This document shows, piece by piece, positions 24,905-39,059 of a stretch of DNA of 64,000 nucleotides (position 1 is its first letter; the number at the start of each line of letters is the position of its first letter). Below the pieces are notes generated by a model that ran no database searches, had not been told where the DNA came from, and was given only the letters and a program-made list of their open reading frames with translations. Location: NCBI GenBank assembly GCA_001557505.1, contig LSAX01000008.1, positions 2,480,001 to 2,544,000 of the forward strand, in the 5' to 3' direction. The stretch is from Reticulascus tulasneorum. Taxonomy: Eukaryota > Ascomycota > Sordariomycetes > Glomerellales > Reticulascaceae. A program made the position numbers and the translations under genes.

Positions 24905-26320
24905 CGCGATGTTAGCTCTACGACGAGGTCAAACGCTGAAATGGAATGGAGATTAAGCATGTTCGTGCCCCTCCAGAAGCGGCAGGGCTGTAGTTAAGTC
25001 GGCAATGGATCGTTTCTCCGTGCAAGGAGGCAAGGAGCCGAAGAATGCGTCGAAGTCACGACCGTCTTTTGTGAAGACAAACGACCAATCGAGAATGATC
25101 TAGCCGTGTCTGTTCGTAGTGTAGCTATTACCTAGTACCCGCGCCACTACGCTTGACTACTATGTACAGGGTCCAATAACTCCCCGTAACCCAAAGCGGT
25201 GGTATTTTGTTCACATCTAAACTGGTACGTCCCTCGAAAAATGTATGTATACTTTATTCAAACCTGAGCTGGCAAGTTATCCCTCGAACTTTCTGGGTCC
25301 GGGTAGTCCAGCCCAGCATGCCAGTCTCGCGAACCCGTAGATACATGCCTTTCCACCTTTCATAAGACCCCTGCTGTGAACAAAGCTACGGGCCTGGGGC
25401 CCCATGCCTGAAAGCTGGATCCTTGACCGAAGCTAACATCCCGTCACCTGGAAGTTCCGAAGTCGCCACTACTAAAATCAAACCCTGGACTTTATTTGTC
25501 CATTCTTGCTTTCATGGGAGTGGGTCGTGTGACTGCAATTTTTCAACCGCAATGGTTGGGAATCACATGACAAGCGAAGTGTTTGCGTAGCACCCAAGCA
25601 CCCACTACCCAAGCACCCAAAGGGATATTACCATGTCTGCCAGGCGGAGATTTTTACCTAAGAAACATAGACCTGAGACGTCCAGTAAATACATGTGACT
25701 ATGGATCATGGATATATTTTCAGTGTACAAAAATATGGTCTGGCAACTCCCTACCAACTTCCGGAGCCCTTGACGCAGCTTCAAGCCGTATACATATCAT
25801 ACGTACCTAGGTACCTATCATACATTGGCGGGGTAGTGAAGCTATGTACATCTGTACCTTAAGTAGGTATCTTATGCATGCATGACACCGTAAGGTAGTC
25901 CGTACGTAGTAATGATTGAAACACTGAGACACACCCACCCACTTCAGTGCACGTGCATTGCGTGGCGGGGTGCCAAAACTCGTGCGGAATTTTGACATCC
26001 AAATTTCATACACCATCTATCTTGAATCGCGAATCCGCATAGGTCAGAGGTAGACTGATAATTAGTATTATTGTTTAACGGATCGCCAACTATGCGTTTC
26101 TGAGGTCCTGTAAACGACCTAGCAACAGAAGAGTGTATAGTTTGCTGCTTGGTCTTCACGGAGGAAAGCAAGTTCGCAAATTGACAGCCACCTCTTAGAG
26201 CTATCGTGCAGTCTGCATACCTACCTTTCATTTTTTTAGTCTCTATAAGCTCGGCTATGGGTGGGACTCATTCGAGACGGAGTTGATTATATATAAGATA
26301 GCTGCAGCTGTTTCGTCAGA
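24905..26320. other. Divergent intergenic region between the SPX-RING and J-protein genes
   Basis: About 1.4 kb holding both promoters. A TATATAA-like run lies at 26,288-26,296, about 30 bp before the J-protein ATG. Short ACCCAAGCACCC repeats occur near 25,590. No supported ORF. Confidence 0.55.
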
Positions 26321-28052
26321 ATGGGTGCTCAACAATCTTCCAATCAAGGCCAGAGCCTTGACTCTGCCCCAGTTAAAGCATGCTATTACGATCTGCTTGG
26401 GGTGAATCGCGAGGCGACGGATGAAGAGTAAAGTGGAATACCGAACCTTTCAAGTACCATCTCGAGCGTCTAACACTCTTGTTCGTGGCAGAATCAAGAA
26501 AGCATACAGAAGGAAGGCACTGGAACTCCACCCCGATCGAAACCTCAACGATATTGACAACGCCACCCGTCGCTTCGCTGAAATCCAGGCCGCCTACGAA
26601 GTGTTGGCCGACCCCCAGGAGAGGGCATGGTATGACTCGCATCGAGATGCCATCCTTCGAGGAACTGACCCGGACGACCTGGATGCCCAGCGGCCAGAGT
26701 TTCACAATGTCCGTCTCACTTCCACCGAAGATATCTTCTCCTTGATTCGCCGCTTCAACACCACGGTTCCGTTTACCGACGAACAGACTGGCTTCTTTGG
26801 CATCTCACGGACGACTTTTGAGCATCTAGCAGATGAAGAAGTTGCTGCAGGCGAGTACGAGCCCGAAGATGCCCCAGACTATCCTACATTTGGGTCTTCC
26901 GAGGACGAGTATGAACCTCTTGTCAAGACTTTCTATGGCGCATGGTCAGGCTTCTCCACTCGAAAGACTTTCGCCTGGAAGGATAAGTACCGCATGTCAG
27001 ATGCACCGGATCGACGAGTTAGACGCCTGATGGAGAAAGAAAACAAAAAGCTCCGGGACGAGGGAATCCGGGAATTCAACGATGCCGTGAGATTTCTCGT
27101 TGTCTTCGTTCGGAAACGAGACCCTCGGTACCTCCCAAACACTCAGACGGACGCCGAACGTCAAGAGTCTTTACGAAATGCTGCCGCTGCGCAAGCGGCA
27201 AGATCCAGGGCTGCAAATCAGGAGAAAATCAACAACACATTCGTTCCTGAATGGGCTCGATCACGAAAAGAGGACACTATCGAAGATGAATTTTCAGTCA
27301 CTGATGAGTCAGAGGTGGAGCAGATTGAATGTGTCGTATGTAACAAGTTTTTCAAAAGCGAGAAACAGTATGAAGCGCACGAGAGGAGCAAAAAGCACGC
27401 GAGAGCTGTTCAGCAGTTGCGTCGCCACATGCGAAATGAGAACCTGGACTCGGATGTGAACGGGTTTGGAGTTGAGAAGTCTGGTAATCTGCCAATACAA
27501 TCCGAGCTGGATCACGCCTCTAGGGAGGAATCAGCGGCGCGGGAAGAGATTAACACAGCGGCCATCGAACCCAAAGACTCCACGGAACAGACAGAAGCGA
27601 GCCGCGGGAATGCTAATAGTTTGTCGGTGGATGCATCCGACAACGATGACTATGCCCCTCGTGCTGAGGTCGAGGAAAGATTACTTGCCAGAGTACCAAT
27701 ACATCTTGCGCAAGACTCCGATGACACCGAACAATTCTCTGACAGCAAGCCACTTGGTCAAATGGAAGATTTGTCCTTAGATGAAAGCAGCCAACTAAAA
27801 AAGCCAGGCAAGGCAAAGCTAAAACGCGAAAAGAGGGCTGCCCGTCAGGCAGCCAACGCGTCTCGAGAAGACATGGTGAGAATGGCAATGCCGATGCACC
27901 CAAAAAGTCAAGCGGCGGCTGACATAAGTTAGCATACATGCGCGGCTTGCCAGACTTCGTTTCCTTCCAAGACAAAACTGTTCGACCATATCCGCGTTGA
28001 ACGCCATGCCCAGCCACTTCAAGCATCCGTCGGCGGTTCGAAACGCAACTGA
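26321..28052 (+). CDS. JJJ1: J-domain zinc-finger protein, Jjj1/DNAJC21 family
   Basis: Cytosolic Hsp70 co-chaperone that, in yeast, helps release shuttling factors from pre-60S ribosomal subunits. Exons are 26321-26427, 26492-27875 and 27933-28052 (introns 64 and 57 bp); 536 residues. The J domain is residues ~22-85 with YYDLLGV, helix II KKAYRRKALELH and the HPD loop at 49-51. A first C2H2 finger (CVVCNKFF...HERSKKH) of the U1-like type lies near residue 320-345. A Glu/Ser-rich acidic stretch and a Lys/Arg cluster (KLKREKRAARQAA) follow. The third exon adds a second C2H2 finger (CAACQTSFPSKTKLFDHI) as in yeast Jjj1; reading through intron 2 would lose it. It converges on ATG4. Confidence 0.93.
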
Positions 28053-28398
28053 TGACCCAGCGCTCATATTCTAGAGAGGATCGTGAGGAGTCCTGCTCAT
28101 ACACAGGCCTGATGACCATTCCAAAGCGGTTTCGACATTGGCAAAAATGCCAGCTCCCGACGTAATGGCAAGATAGGGTTGGCTCTATTATTACCATATG
28201 GGCATCATAGACCATCATTGGCCTCGACTTTCCATCGAGCATATCTGGCAAGATTCACACATGTCTATAATGGCTGTTATCCGTAGACAGTCCTTCAGTA
28301 AGCTGCCCCCAGACATCTCTGTGTACACGGCCGTCAAAATGACCACGAACGCCCAATGAATTTCTTGCCATATCCAGACCAGCCACGGAGGCGACGTG
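28053..28398. other. Convergent 3' intergenic region
   Basis: Lies between the JJJ1 and ATG4 stop codons. No gene is seen; the ORFs here are shadows. Confidence 0.6.
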
Positions 28399-29921
28399 TT
28401 ACGCATCTAGGACGGTGTCCGCGTCATCGTCACTGAGGGTTTCTACCTCATCTATGGCACTCTCCCTTTCTGGTCCTCTGCCCTTGAAGATTGGGTCATG
28501 TTCCGCAACGTTAATGACGGCTTTGCCCTGTACATGCTTAACGCCGCGTTTCCATTGTACCCAGTCAGTCTCATCTTGAATCAGAAACCCGATAAGCATG
28601 CTAGGGTCCATCTCTCGAACGTGTAGCCGCCGTAGCCGCCGTGTATGACAGGAGTCGATGTCCGACTCGGTGTATAGATGGGGGTCTTCGTGGAAAGGGA
28701 GTCCTGGCCTAGTGTGGTGGGGATCAAGATAGAACAAAAAGGACCCTTGCGCTCCTATGAAGTAATGAGACGATGCTGGTCGGCCCCTACGGCAGGTTAG
28801 GTTCGGCTCGTCAACTTGTATTCTGGAGTGGCCACTTACCCGGCGATCCCAACAGACTGCGGCATCTGAAGAGCTGCTATGAGTGCTTCCCAGTAGACAG
28901 GTGTGATTTTGTCGATGCCAAGTCTCGTCCCTACTAATATCAAGGTTGGGTGGAAGACTTCTCCTTCTGGTTTTGCAATCTTCATGAAGCTGTCTTCGCA
29001 TACATCGGGTCCGTCGCCTGTCGAGTAAACTCGAAGTGACGGCTCATGTGCATTAGTGAGCGCCCTATGAATGTCAGTACACCGAGTCGGGCCTGAAAGT
29101 ATGGCAACAGCGAAACGGGTGGACAAACTGAATACACCTGGCTGTGGCAGATGGGCCAAACCACTCGCCAGGATACTTTCCGCAGGCTGTTGCGCCGTGG
29201 CGAACGAAGTTGTGTATTGAATACGGAGCTCTTGGGTCATCCGCAAACATCGCCAGTAGTCTTCGCTCTTCGTCAGTTGCAGCTCCCCGTCGCCAATCTA
29301 GCCATCCGTCAGTACTGAGCAGTGAAGCACACTCTGCCTTGGGTAATACTGACTACGACCGAGACTAATCAATGACATGGCATTTGCCAGCAGACTTTGC
29401 CCAGATCTTATCATGCAACCCCACCCACTATCCGAAGAGAACCCGTTTTGATCTACCAACTGGCTCTTGATCCGCATCGACAAGGACAAGGCGGACGCAG
29501 CTCGAGGGTCTGCCGATCTTGCTATTGGTTGAAACTCGGACCTGTATGTCATCCAGAATTTGGATTCGAAATCATCTAGAAAAGCAGCTGGCCACCCTCC
29601 ATCTTGACTTGGCTCATCGTAGGCTAAAGAAGATGAGAAACTGCTCGAGATGGATTCTGGCGGTGTTTCGGGGGCATTCGTGGGTGGTAGAGACTGGAAC
29701 TTCGAATCGTCCTGGGCTACTGGGGTCTTCGGATCTCCGGGTGGAGGTGTTTGGCCATCTCCATTCCTGCCCTTAGTAGTTGTATTATGTAGAGTATACG
29801 AGCAGCCGAGACACCAGACTGGAAGATCGAGCGTCGGATCGTTTGTAGGTTCAGGGTCCCAGAACATCTGGACAATTCTTCTATACCGACCCAAATCGAC
29901 TGTGGCTATAGCCGAATCCAT
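28399..29921 (-). CDS. ATG4: Autophagy cysteine protease Atg4
   Basis: Peptidase C54 that trims Atg8 to expose its C-terminal Gly and later removes it from phosphatidylethanolamine. Minus-strand exons: 29354-29921, 29129-29297, 28840-29064 and 28399-28786; introns 56, 64 and 53 bp; 449 residues. The catalytic Cys is Cys169 in [15 protein letters not shown]; the Asp-His pair is Asp342 and His344 in [11 protein letters not shown]. Other landmarks are [18 protein letters not shown] at the start, [18 protein letters not shown] and [10 protein letters not shown]. Introns 1 and 2 use unusual donors (GTCAGT and GTTTGT); other donors would break the conserved GR-x-WRRG and RCIQALT junctions. The start ATG at 29921 matches the family N-terminus; the frame further upstream has no ATG. 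ATG9 lies 27 kb away, probably by chance. Confidence 0.95.
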
Positions 29922-30695
29922 GGGATAGTGGAAGAGAACGGAGTGATCGAAAAGGGTTAACAAGCCAGACTTTATGTAGCTGGCGTTCGGAAGTGACCAG
30001 CAAGGATGACAGCGATGGTAATCAGAAGGATTTGTTCTTCGCGAACTGAATCACGGTTATCGGAGGATCTCGTCCCTGAGAAGGCTCAACCATGTGCTGC
30101 AAGCCAAGGTGATGGTCGCGAAACCAGTAAATCTAGATGATTAGAAGAAGACAGCGGGACTAGACGATTCGAAAGTGATCACCTGCAAGGCGAACAGTTG
30201 TATGGCGGTGCTGCTGTCGGGGCTGATGGTGTATGCTTGTTGGCAGAAGGTGGCAACACTTTGGCGGGGATGAAGCATCGAAAACGGACTCAGGCACTTC
30301 GCCCATGTGACGCATGCAAGTTGGCTGTGAGCTTCCTGCCAGGTGCACAAGGATTCCGTGCACCACAATGATAGATGGGTACTTCAGGCTGGAGCAGGCA
30401 GCTACCCGCCCCTCATTTGATCTGCAGTGCCTGCAGCGCCCCATAGGCCTTATCGATAGGATTCAGCAGCTACCTTTCTGGTAGGTCCCTACCTAAGGTA
30501 TTACGTAGTTAGCGAAACCATCTGCAGGCTGGTCCACAAGCTCATGTAGGCGGTAATTACCTGGTACGAATTTTGTCGACCCCACCATAGGCTGTCACGA
30601 ATTCTGCGGCATCGAACGACCTACTAAGTAAGCTCGAAGTTCTCCGAGACCAACACAGTCGCGACAACGTCAATTTCTGGCCGGCAGCTACAGAA
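29922..30695. other. Divergent intergenic region between ATG4 and SQS1
   Basis: About 770 bp containing both promoters; no supported gene. Confidence 0.6.
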
Positions 30696-32809
30696 ATGCC
30701 TCGGGCCAACAAACGGGGTGCTCGATCAGCTGCCCAAAATTCTCTACTGGGCACCAGAGGTGGACATCAAACAAATAATAGGATTCAGCCAGCAGCGGTC
30801 GGAGAGCAGAACAGTCAGTTGAAAGGATTGGCTACGGCTTTGACTTCGTGATGGGCTAATGATCCATCATAGCCTTTATAGGCTTCACCTTGCAGGATGA
30901 AGCTCGAAATACTGCTCATGCTCAAAAACCATGGACCCAAGACGCAAGACTACGGTATCGACCTGTCTCATTTATTAGCGGAGGAGCAACTCAGCCTCTT
31001 ATGCAACAAGAAAGTCCGGAACAAGAGCCCATCGGCCTCCTAGAACTTGCAGATGAGGGAGTTGAATCACCGTACGAAGTGGAATGTGACGTCCCAGGAA
31101 CAACGGCACCTGACATTGGGACGACGAAAGGGTTTCTTAAGGAAACGGCCCCGGCGCAAATAACAACGCCTCCTCTGTCACAATTGCCTTATTTTGTAGA
31201 CGTCACCGGTGCGAAAGCTTCGCAGAAAGGCTCTTTGCCTGCAAATAGCTCCACGCGTTCGCGTTCGCCTTGTAGATCGGACTCGAGCGAGGAGGTGATT
31301 CTATTCAAAGGTCGCAAACATGGCGGCAAGGTGCAGCAGACATCTTTTAACTTGCAGGACATCCGCGATCAAATCCACGTCGTTGCGGATTCACTCACCG
31401 AAGACGAGCCAAGATCTATACTGGCCGGTGAAGAGAATTTAGGACGGGGTGGCTCCAAATCACCACGCTCTTGGAACGGCTCCCGACAGAGGAGAGACTT
31501 GCCCAAGCGAAACAAACACGAAGAGGACGATATTCTCGCGGACTACATAGCTAACATGCGCGAGCATGGAGATGATCATGACTTGATCCTGGCACCTTCA
31601 TACCCTGACCGAGATCTCGGAGGCACGGAAACTCCGTCTAGTTTCAGTGAAGAATTTCGCGATGTCATGGAAATCAAGAGCTCGTCAAAGGCTGCCGAAG
31701 TCCTAGGCAAAGTCGAAGGAGCTTCTGGATCAGATACCGACCACATATCCTATGACGAGCGAGAGGACGAGCCGGCTTCAAGTGAGGCTATCGTGCCACA
31801 TCAACTAAACATAGCGACATCGGATGGTGGCCAGGAATCAATTCTGGTGTCTGGCCCAGTGGATGACCTTCTATTAACGACCCTTCTCAACCAGGATCCC
31901 GCCATCGACACCTTTAGCGGATTTCCTCTTGCAACGTCCCCACTAGCTGAGAACGATATCAATGCGGGAAGAGCGGGCCGGCGAACTGATCGCCTAGACA
32001 GCTTCGACTTCATGGATTGGGATCGGCCAAGCATGCAGAAAAGAAAGAAGGGCGCGAGGTCTCAGCCTGTTTTTGACGTATCTGACTCGGAGCTAGAGTT
32101 CAAAATGCAGTCTGCGTGGAAGAACGACCGTCTTAAAAAGGCAGAGAAGAAGAAGCAGCGATCTGATCTGCGCTCCCAAGGACTCATTGGAAAGAATGTA
32201 GACCCAAATGACTTACGCGTGAGGTACCCGACAGGCATGAGCCTGGAACAGATTTCCGACGAGTTGCGAAGTTTCCTTCTTGGTACGGAGCCCAGGTAAG
32301 CGTATTCTGATAGGTTTGGCTGATGAAGATTTACTGACTTCTCTCCTCGAAGCCTCATGTTACCTCCGATGGATGCCCACGCTCGAAAGATCATCCACGA
32401 ATTATGCAGCAAGTTCAACATCAAATCCAAATCTTCCGGAAAGGGAGACCAGCGACAGCCTGTACTTTATCGAAATCTCAGGACCCTGAAGTACTCTCAG
32501 GAGACGTTTGACCTGGCTGTCAGCAGGATCGGCCGGAAGTACTTCTCCAGGCTGGATACCAAGGCGAAAATGCTCCGACGAGGGCCCGTTCGCGGCCCCG
32601 GTCAAGGATCTGGCCACGCTGGAACTAGCTACCAAGATGGTGAAGTAGTCGGGGCGTCGGCACCGGAATTGGGTCTGCAAAACAAGGGCTGGGCAATGCT
32701 GGAGAAGATGGGATGGAGTAGCGGCACCGCCCTCGGGGCAGAAAACAACAAGGGGATTCTTCAGCCGGTGACACACGTTGTCAAGCGGTCCAAGGCCGGG
32801 CTTGGCTAA
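30696..32809 (+). CDS. SQS1: R3H and G-patch protein, Sqs1 family
   Basis: Sqs1/Pfa1 activates the DEAH helicase Prp43 in ribosome biogenesis and splicing, using its G-patch. Exons are 30696-30813, 30873-32295 and 32353-32809; 665 residues. The first acceptor is ambiguous: 30873 (first AG after the branch site) or 30882, both in frame and differing by three residues. The first donor is GTCAGT. Landmarks: a basic Gly/Arg N-terminus, DEARNTAH, then RYRPVSFISGG and PYFVDVTG, a long acidic Ser-rich middle, a charged helix (KNDRLKKAEKKKQRSDLR), an R3H domain around 515-580 (HARKIIHELCSKFNI) and the C-terminal G-patch at 621-665 (GLQNKGWAMLEKMGW). The architecture is diagnostic for this family. Confidence 0.92.
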
Positions 32810-33145
32810 AGAATGATCGCGTGTTACCTGCCGGTGTGCATATTCGCGATAGCATGAGACATGCTGTGCAACCATGTCAGCGCAACGAAACGATAGAAAG
32901 GATCACGACGGCGATGCGTATCAAATATTCATGTGCACGATTTCATTCGTCCGAGACCCTATTCTCAAGGTGTATTGTACAGCCGCGAACCCCGTTTGAC
33001 CGTGAAAAACATTGCCCCCAAAAAGCAAACCATCCGTAAACGCATTAAGAGACCCCAAGGAGATCGGGTACCTTGGCTGGTCTCATCATGACACCCAAAT
33101 GCCAAGCAAAATCCAATGCCAGAAATAGAAAAGCAGTGAGACAGC
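32810..33145. other. Convergent 3' intergenic region
   Basis: Lies between the SQS1 and histone H2B stop codons. No gene recognised. Confidence 0.6.
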
Positions 33146-33738
<593 letters not shown>

Positions 33739-35403
33739 TTTGAAAGTGGGAGAAAAGTGTAGTTGGAGAGTGAGAAGTGATGATGTGAGTTGGGATTGAT
33801 TTGGACAGAGTCTTGCGCTCGTGGATGCGTTGTAGTGATGAAGTTGAGAGTTGTTGTCGGAAGAAGAAGTTTGGGGGGTGGGCTGCCTTTTTGTAGCTGG
33901 ACGCGACAGGCACTAGCGTTGTTACTGATTTGATGCGTGCACAAGTGATTTTGGGGGGTGGCCTTGTCGTAAAAGGCAGGCAGGGGTACGAAGATACTTC
34001 CACCGGCGCGCCAAAAATGGTTGACGAGGTAGGTATTTATTTTCCCGGCCAGACAACCCCGGCCAAGCGCCAGCTTCTCGCTCTGAGTGGCCAGCTGTGG
34101 GGCATTAACGACAACAATCGCCCAATCAGGAAATTTCCGGGCCGCGCATCAAAACACCCAGCATTGGGAGCTGGAAAGAAGCCACTGATTAGGACAACAG
34201 CAGCGATAAGAAGCATCTGAGACATCATTGGATTCGAAAAGGCGCAGAATAGGGATGGATTTCAACATATGCCCCGTCCGATCCTTACAAGCTTGCATGT
34301 ACATATGTTCATCCTTCTATGGCCTAGCCACTGCACTTTAGACTGACTGGGATGCACGGCAAGCCATGATAAGGCGGGTACAATACATAAACTTTATATT
34401 CTTCGTGCTAGACCAAGGTTGGGATCGTTCTTCGAATCATAATCCGGTCCACAGCGTTCTGGCCAGTCAGAAATGGTCCTTTCATGATGTTCATGCCCTT
34501 CGACGATGTTCTACATTGTGTGAAAAGAGTAGGTGTATTATATAAATGAAAATTGAGTGCATCTCATCCTATGTCATTGGTAGTCGCCTCCAGGACGGAC
34601 TGCCACATTGGACCTGCATTGAGAACCGTATTACTATGAACAGTTGACGAAGCAAACCTCTATCCTTGAAAGCCCAGCCAAAACGCACATTCAAAGTCCT
34701 CCTTAAGATATTGACTTTTCTGCCTTGAAATGTAACTGCGCTTCGACTCAGACACCTCCAAATAGAGAGCTGTCAACGAGCGCCTCCATCGTCTCCAGGG
34801 ACCGAGAGGGATCCTGTTCTTTCAAGCCGACCATCGGAATCGGCAAATCCCCTCGAATAAACAATGGAAATAAATAAAAATTGGAAGACACGCAGCACAG
34901 AAGACATGGGAAAAGACGCAGTCAAAGCTGGGTGAGCGTCGGTTTTATTGAATGAGTAGTCCAAAGATCGACATCGTCTGCTGGAACAACGCGGCATACA
35001 AAATGAGAGAGCTGATTTTAAACAGCGAATAAATCAACTTCCGAAATACTGAAGAGAAACTCTGGAGGGGTTGTAGCCAGGTCTTATTTAATAACGGTCA
35101 GATATGTGTGAGATAAGGTAAGGTACGTACCTGCGATTGCAGACCTCAAAAAATAATTGGGCACCACAACAAAACATTTCCATTTCTGTACTAGCGCGTG
35201 TGCCCACGCTTTTTGGTGATCTGTGATCGTGCAGCTCCTACGCGAAAACTACTTAATATCTCGACTCCCCGCCAACTTCCACTTCTTCCCTCTTCATCTC
35301 ACTTTTTCATCCACAACCACTGCTGATCATACAAGCAAAGTCGCATTCTCGACTCTAACACTTCCATCTTCCCAACTTTTCCAAACCCAACAATCTCTTC
35401 AAA
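33739..35403. promoter_or_regulatory. Shared divergent histone H2B-H2A promoter region
   Basis: 1.67 kb between the two start codons. The last ~170 bp before H2A are C/T-rich, as in fungal leaders. A 63-codon minus ORF (34037-34228) and other small ORFs have no family resemblance. Its role as a shared promoter region is inferred from the gene layout. Confidence 0.65.
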
Positions 35404-35928
<525 letters not shown>

Positions 35929-37581
35929 ATGTGAGGTTCGGGTTGGTTTATTTCATGCTGGTCGGCTGTTTTGGTTGTCATGACATCGGGGTCACGGATC
36001 AGGGTTTACGGTTGATTTTCACGTTTGGGTTGTACAATAATCCCCATGGCTATGGTCACGAATGAGAACATCTTTGAAGATCGCTTCAATGTCCAGCTCC
36101 GTGCTCACTGTGATATGAATGTCTCTTTCCTCTGCGGGGGTTACGCTTGGAGGAAACTTGATGATTTGTAATGTCTAGCTGGGTTGGAAGCATGTGCTCG
36201 CTATGGTGATTAGAAAAACACTTGCTGTCCGATACTGATGCGGTTTAATATACAATGTCCGGTATCAACCTTCTTTCCCTGCTTGGATTACCCTCTTAGA
36301 ATTTCAACGGAGGAGGAGCTCGAAGATGTTAGCCAAAGGTTTGTAACTGTCAGACATGTCATTCAGATGACTTACGATCGAGAATCGGTGGCGGGAGGTT
36401 GCGTTCGTATTTGGATCCTATACAATGTTAACACATCCTCCTCGGAGTCGGAACAGACCCAACTGACCGCCTGGAGCCGTTGGCGGAGTATAGGGCTCCG
36501 GATGCTTCCATCGCTCCAATAGCTTCTCCGTCTCTGCAAGTAGCTCCTGGACATGACTTGTCAGCTTCTATAGGTCTACTGGATGGGCTGAAAAACTGCT
36601 TGGCATACCCTCTTCTGTCGTGGATCTGTGACCTGACGATTTGCTTCAAACAGGGACCGAATGTATAGAGCTTGCCCTCTCCACAGATGTCGATGTACGG
36701 CCCAGTCGAGTGCCAGCTTCAGCGATCGTCGATACAGCGACCTGCCATCCAAATTAACATTGTCGCACGTTCACTTCGTCGCTCTGCTGAGGCTTACAAG
36801 GCAGCTTGTCGCGTCGACATGGTGGCTAGTGTAGGCGGGAACGTTATTCGCAGGATCTGTGAAGGCCAATATGGCACATGAGCTCAATTGGGACGAATTG
36901 AAGTCACAAGCACGCAAGGCAATTGCCGGTTGCTGTTGGTAACGATGGTACTGGATGGATTGACGTTGACAGAAGTTGCAAGGGAAGACGGACTACCTAT
37001 CTTAAGGTGGTGGGCGAAAGTGGGTATTTCGGCCTTAGATTTCGGGCCAATAATGCCTACGGAGCATTCACTTGCCTGTAGGTGTTGTGCTAGATTTTCC
37101 CCGATCTCAATGCTCAATGGTCTTGACCTTAACATCTTCAAATGAGCGATTATAATAATCTAAGTCCGCGTTAACTCAACGAAATTCCTTCTTCACATGG
37201 ATAGTCAGTCTTGATGAATCGTGAATTTACGAGGCTGGTTCATGATCGCAGTAGCTTACTGTACCTTAGCTACCCACCTTCCAAACACTCATCTTACCTA
37301 GCGGCAGGGGCCGGGTTTTCGCGGAATTCAGCCGCTAGCTGGCATGTATCCTCTAGGTATACGCTTGCCCACTCGTGCCCCAGAGTGACCCTTCCAGTAC
37401 CTTTCTCCAATTAAGAATTACCGAAGTTGCCTTGACGAAGCCAGCTCTCCAAAATGCCCTTCTGAAATTTTTAAGAGCTCCTTCTCCTGTCACAGGCCCG
37501 GCCGTTGTCTACCTAGTCATCATCATACAAGAGCTGCACTCGTCACCACAGGAAAGGTCACCGTCGTCCAGAACACTCAAA
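35929..37581. other. Intergenic region between H2A and KGD2
   Basis: About 1.65 kb. Several 60-95-codon ORFs on both strands overlap each other (notably 36884-37145, open on both strands) and match nothing known to me. No supported gene. Confidence 0.5.
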
Positions 37582-39059
37582 ATGATGTCCAAACGCCTCA
37601 TCAGTGCGGCCCGTTTGGTGCCAATTCGACGATATCAACCGCGGCACAACCCCATGTTGCCATTGATGATGCAGCAGGTTCGCAGCTATGCAGACAAGAT
37701 CGTGAAAGTGCCGCAAATGGCGGAATCGATCTCTGAGGGAACTCTGAAGCAGTGGTCGAAGCAAGTCGGCGACTTTGTTGAGCAGGACGAAGAGATTGCG
37801 ACAATTGAAACAGACAAGGTAACTGCAGCTTTCCAGCGGCTTTGTTGCCTATTGCAGAGGTGTCGGGACTGACTGTACAGATTGACGTGGCTGTCAACGC
37901 TCCAGAGGCTGGAACCATCAAGGAGTTCCTAGTCAATGAAGAAGACACAGTCACGGTTGGCCAGGATATTGTTCGGATGGAGCTGGGCGGTGCACCTGCA
38001 GAAGGGGGCGAGAGCTCTTCATCAAAGGAGACCAAGGAAACTGGCGACAAGAAACAAGAGGCGGAATCTAAGTCCGACTCTAATGCGCAGCAAGACACCC
38101 AAGCCAGCAAGCCTTCCCCGCCGCCCGAGAAGAAGGAATCGTCCCCAAAGTCATCCAGCCCGCCAAAGGAAACACCAAAGGCGGCGTCAAAAGAGACGTC
38201 AAAGGAAACTGCTAAATCTGCGCCTACAATTGGGAGTCGTGAGGAGCGCCGGGTATGTGTCTTTTTTTCTCCTCGCATGCTTCTGACTAAGTCCTTACCC
38301 GTTCTTAGGTAAAAATGAACCGCATGCGGCTCCGCATCTCAGAGCGGTTGAAGCAATCTCAGAACACTGCCGCCTCTCTTACAACATTCAACGAAGTGGA
38401 CATGTCATCCTTGATGGAATTCCGAAAACTCTACAAGGACGATGTGTTGAAGAAGACAGGGGTGAAGCTGGGATTTATGAGCGCATTTGCTCGGGCTTGC
38501 GTGCTAGCCATGCGAGACATTCCTGCAGTGAATGCCTCAATTGATGGCCCCAACGGAGGAGATACGATCGTCTACCGCGATTATGTAGATATAAGCGTGG
38601 CTGTTGCGACAGAAAAGGGCCTTGTTACTCCCGTGGTTCGAAACGCCGAGTCTATGGATATGATCGGTATTGAGAGTTCAATTGCAGAAATGGGGAAGAA
38701 GGTCTGGTGTTTTACCAATTCGGACTTTTACTTTTTGGGCTCAACTAACATCTGATTTCTAGGCTCGTGATGGGAAGCTGACAATTGAAGATATGGCAGG
38801 TGGTACTTTCACAATCAGCAATGGTGGAGTATTCGGATCTCTCATGGGAACGCCAATCATCAACTTGCCTCAGAGCGCTGTTCTTGGACTGCATGCTATC
38901 AAGGACCGTGCCGTTGTCATCAATGGCAAGGTCGAGGCTAGGCCGATGATGTACCTTGCTCTGACATATGACCATCGTCTTCTTGATGGGAGAGAAGCTG
39001 TACAGTTCCTGGTCAAGGTGAAGGAGTTCATTGAGGATCCAAGACGAATGCTACTGTAA
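37582..39059 (+). CDS. KGD2: Dihydrolipoamide succinyltransferase, E2 of 2-oxoglutarate dehydrogenase
   Basis: TCA-cycle E2 enzyme that transfers succinyl groups from lipoamide to CoA in the mitochondrial matrix. Exons: 37582-37818, 37881-38252, 38309-38701 and 38763-39059; introns 62, 56 and 61 bp, all phase 0; 432 residues. Residues 1-~37 are a basic import signal. The lipoyl domain ([18 protein letters not shown]...EIATIETDK) carries its lipoyl lysine at Lys79, the very last codon of exon 1. A Lys/Ser/Pro/Glu-rich linker follows, then [20 protein letters not shown] and the catalytic domain with HRLLDG (His405, Asp409). A separate subunit-binding domain is not evident, as in other KGD2 proteins. 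The third intron has an unusual GTCTGG donor. Confidence 0.95.

Noticed and set aside
34037..34228. 63-codon minus ORF with a signal-peptide-like start between the histone genes
   Set aside because: No family resemblance beyond a hydrophobic start; it lies in the shared histone promoter and could easily be chance.
36884..37145. 85-codon ORFs open on both strands over the same bases
   Set aside because: Neither has recognisable motifs, and mirror-image open frames are a common by-chance effect.
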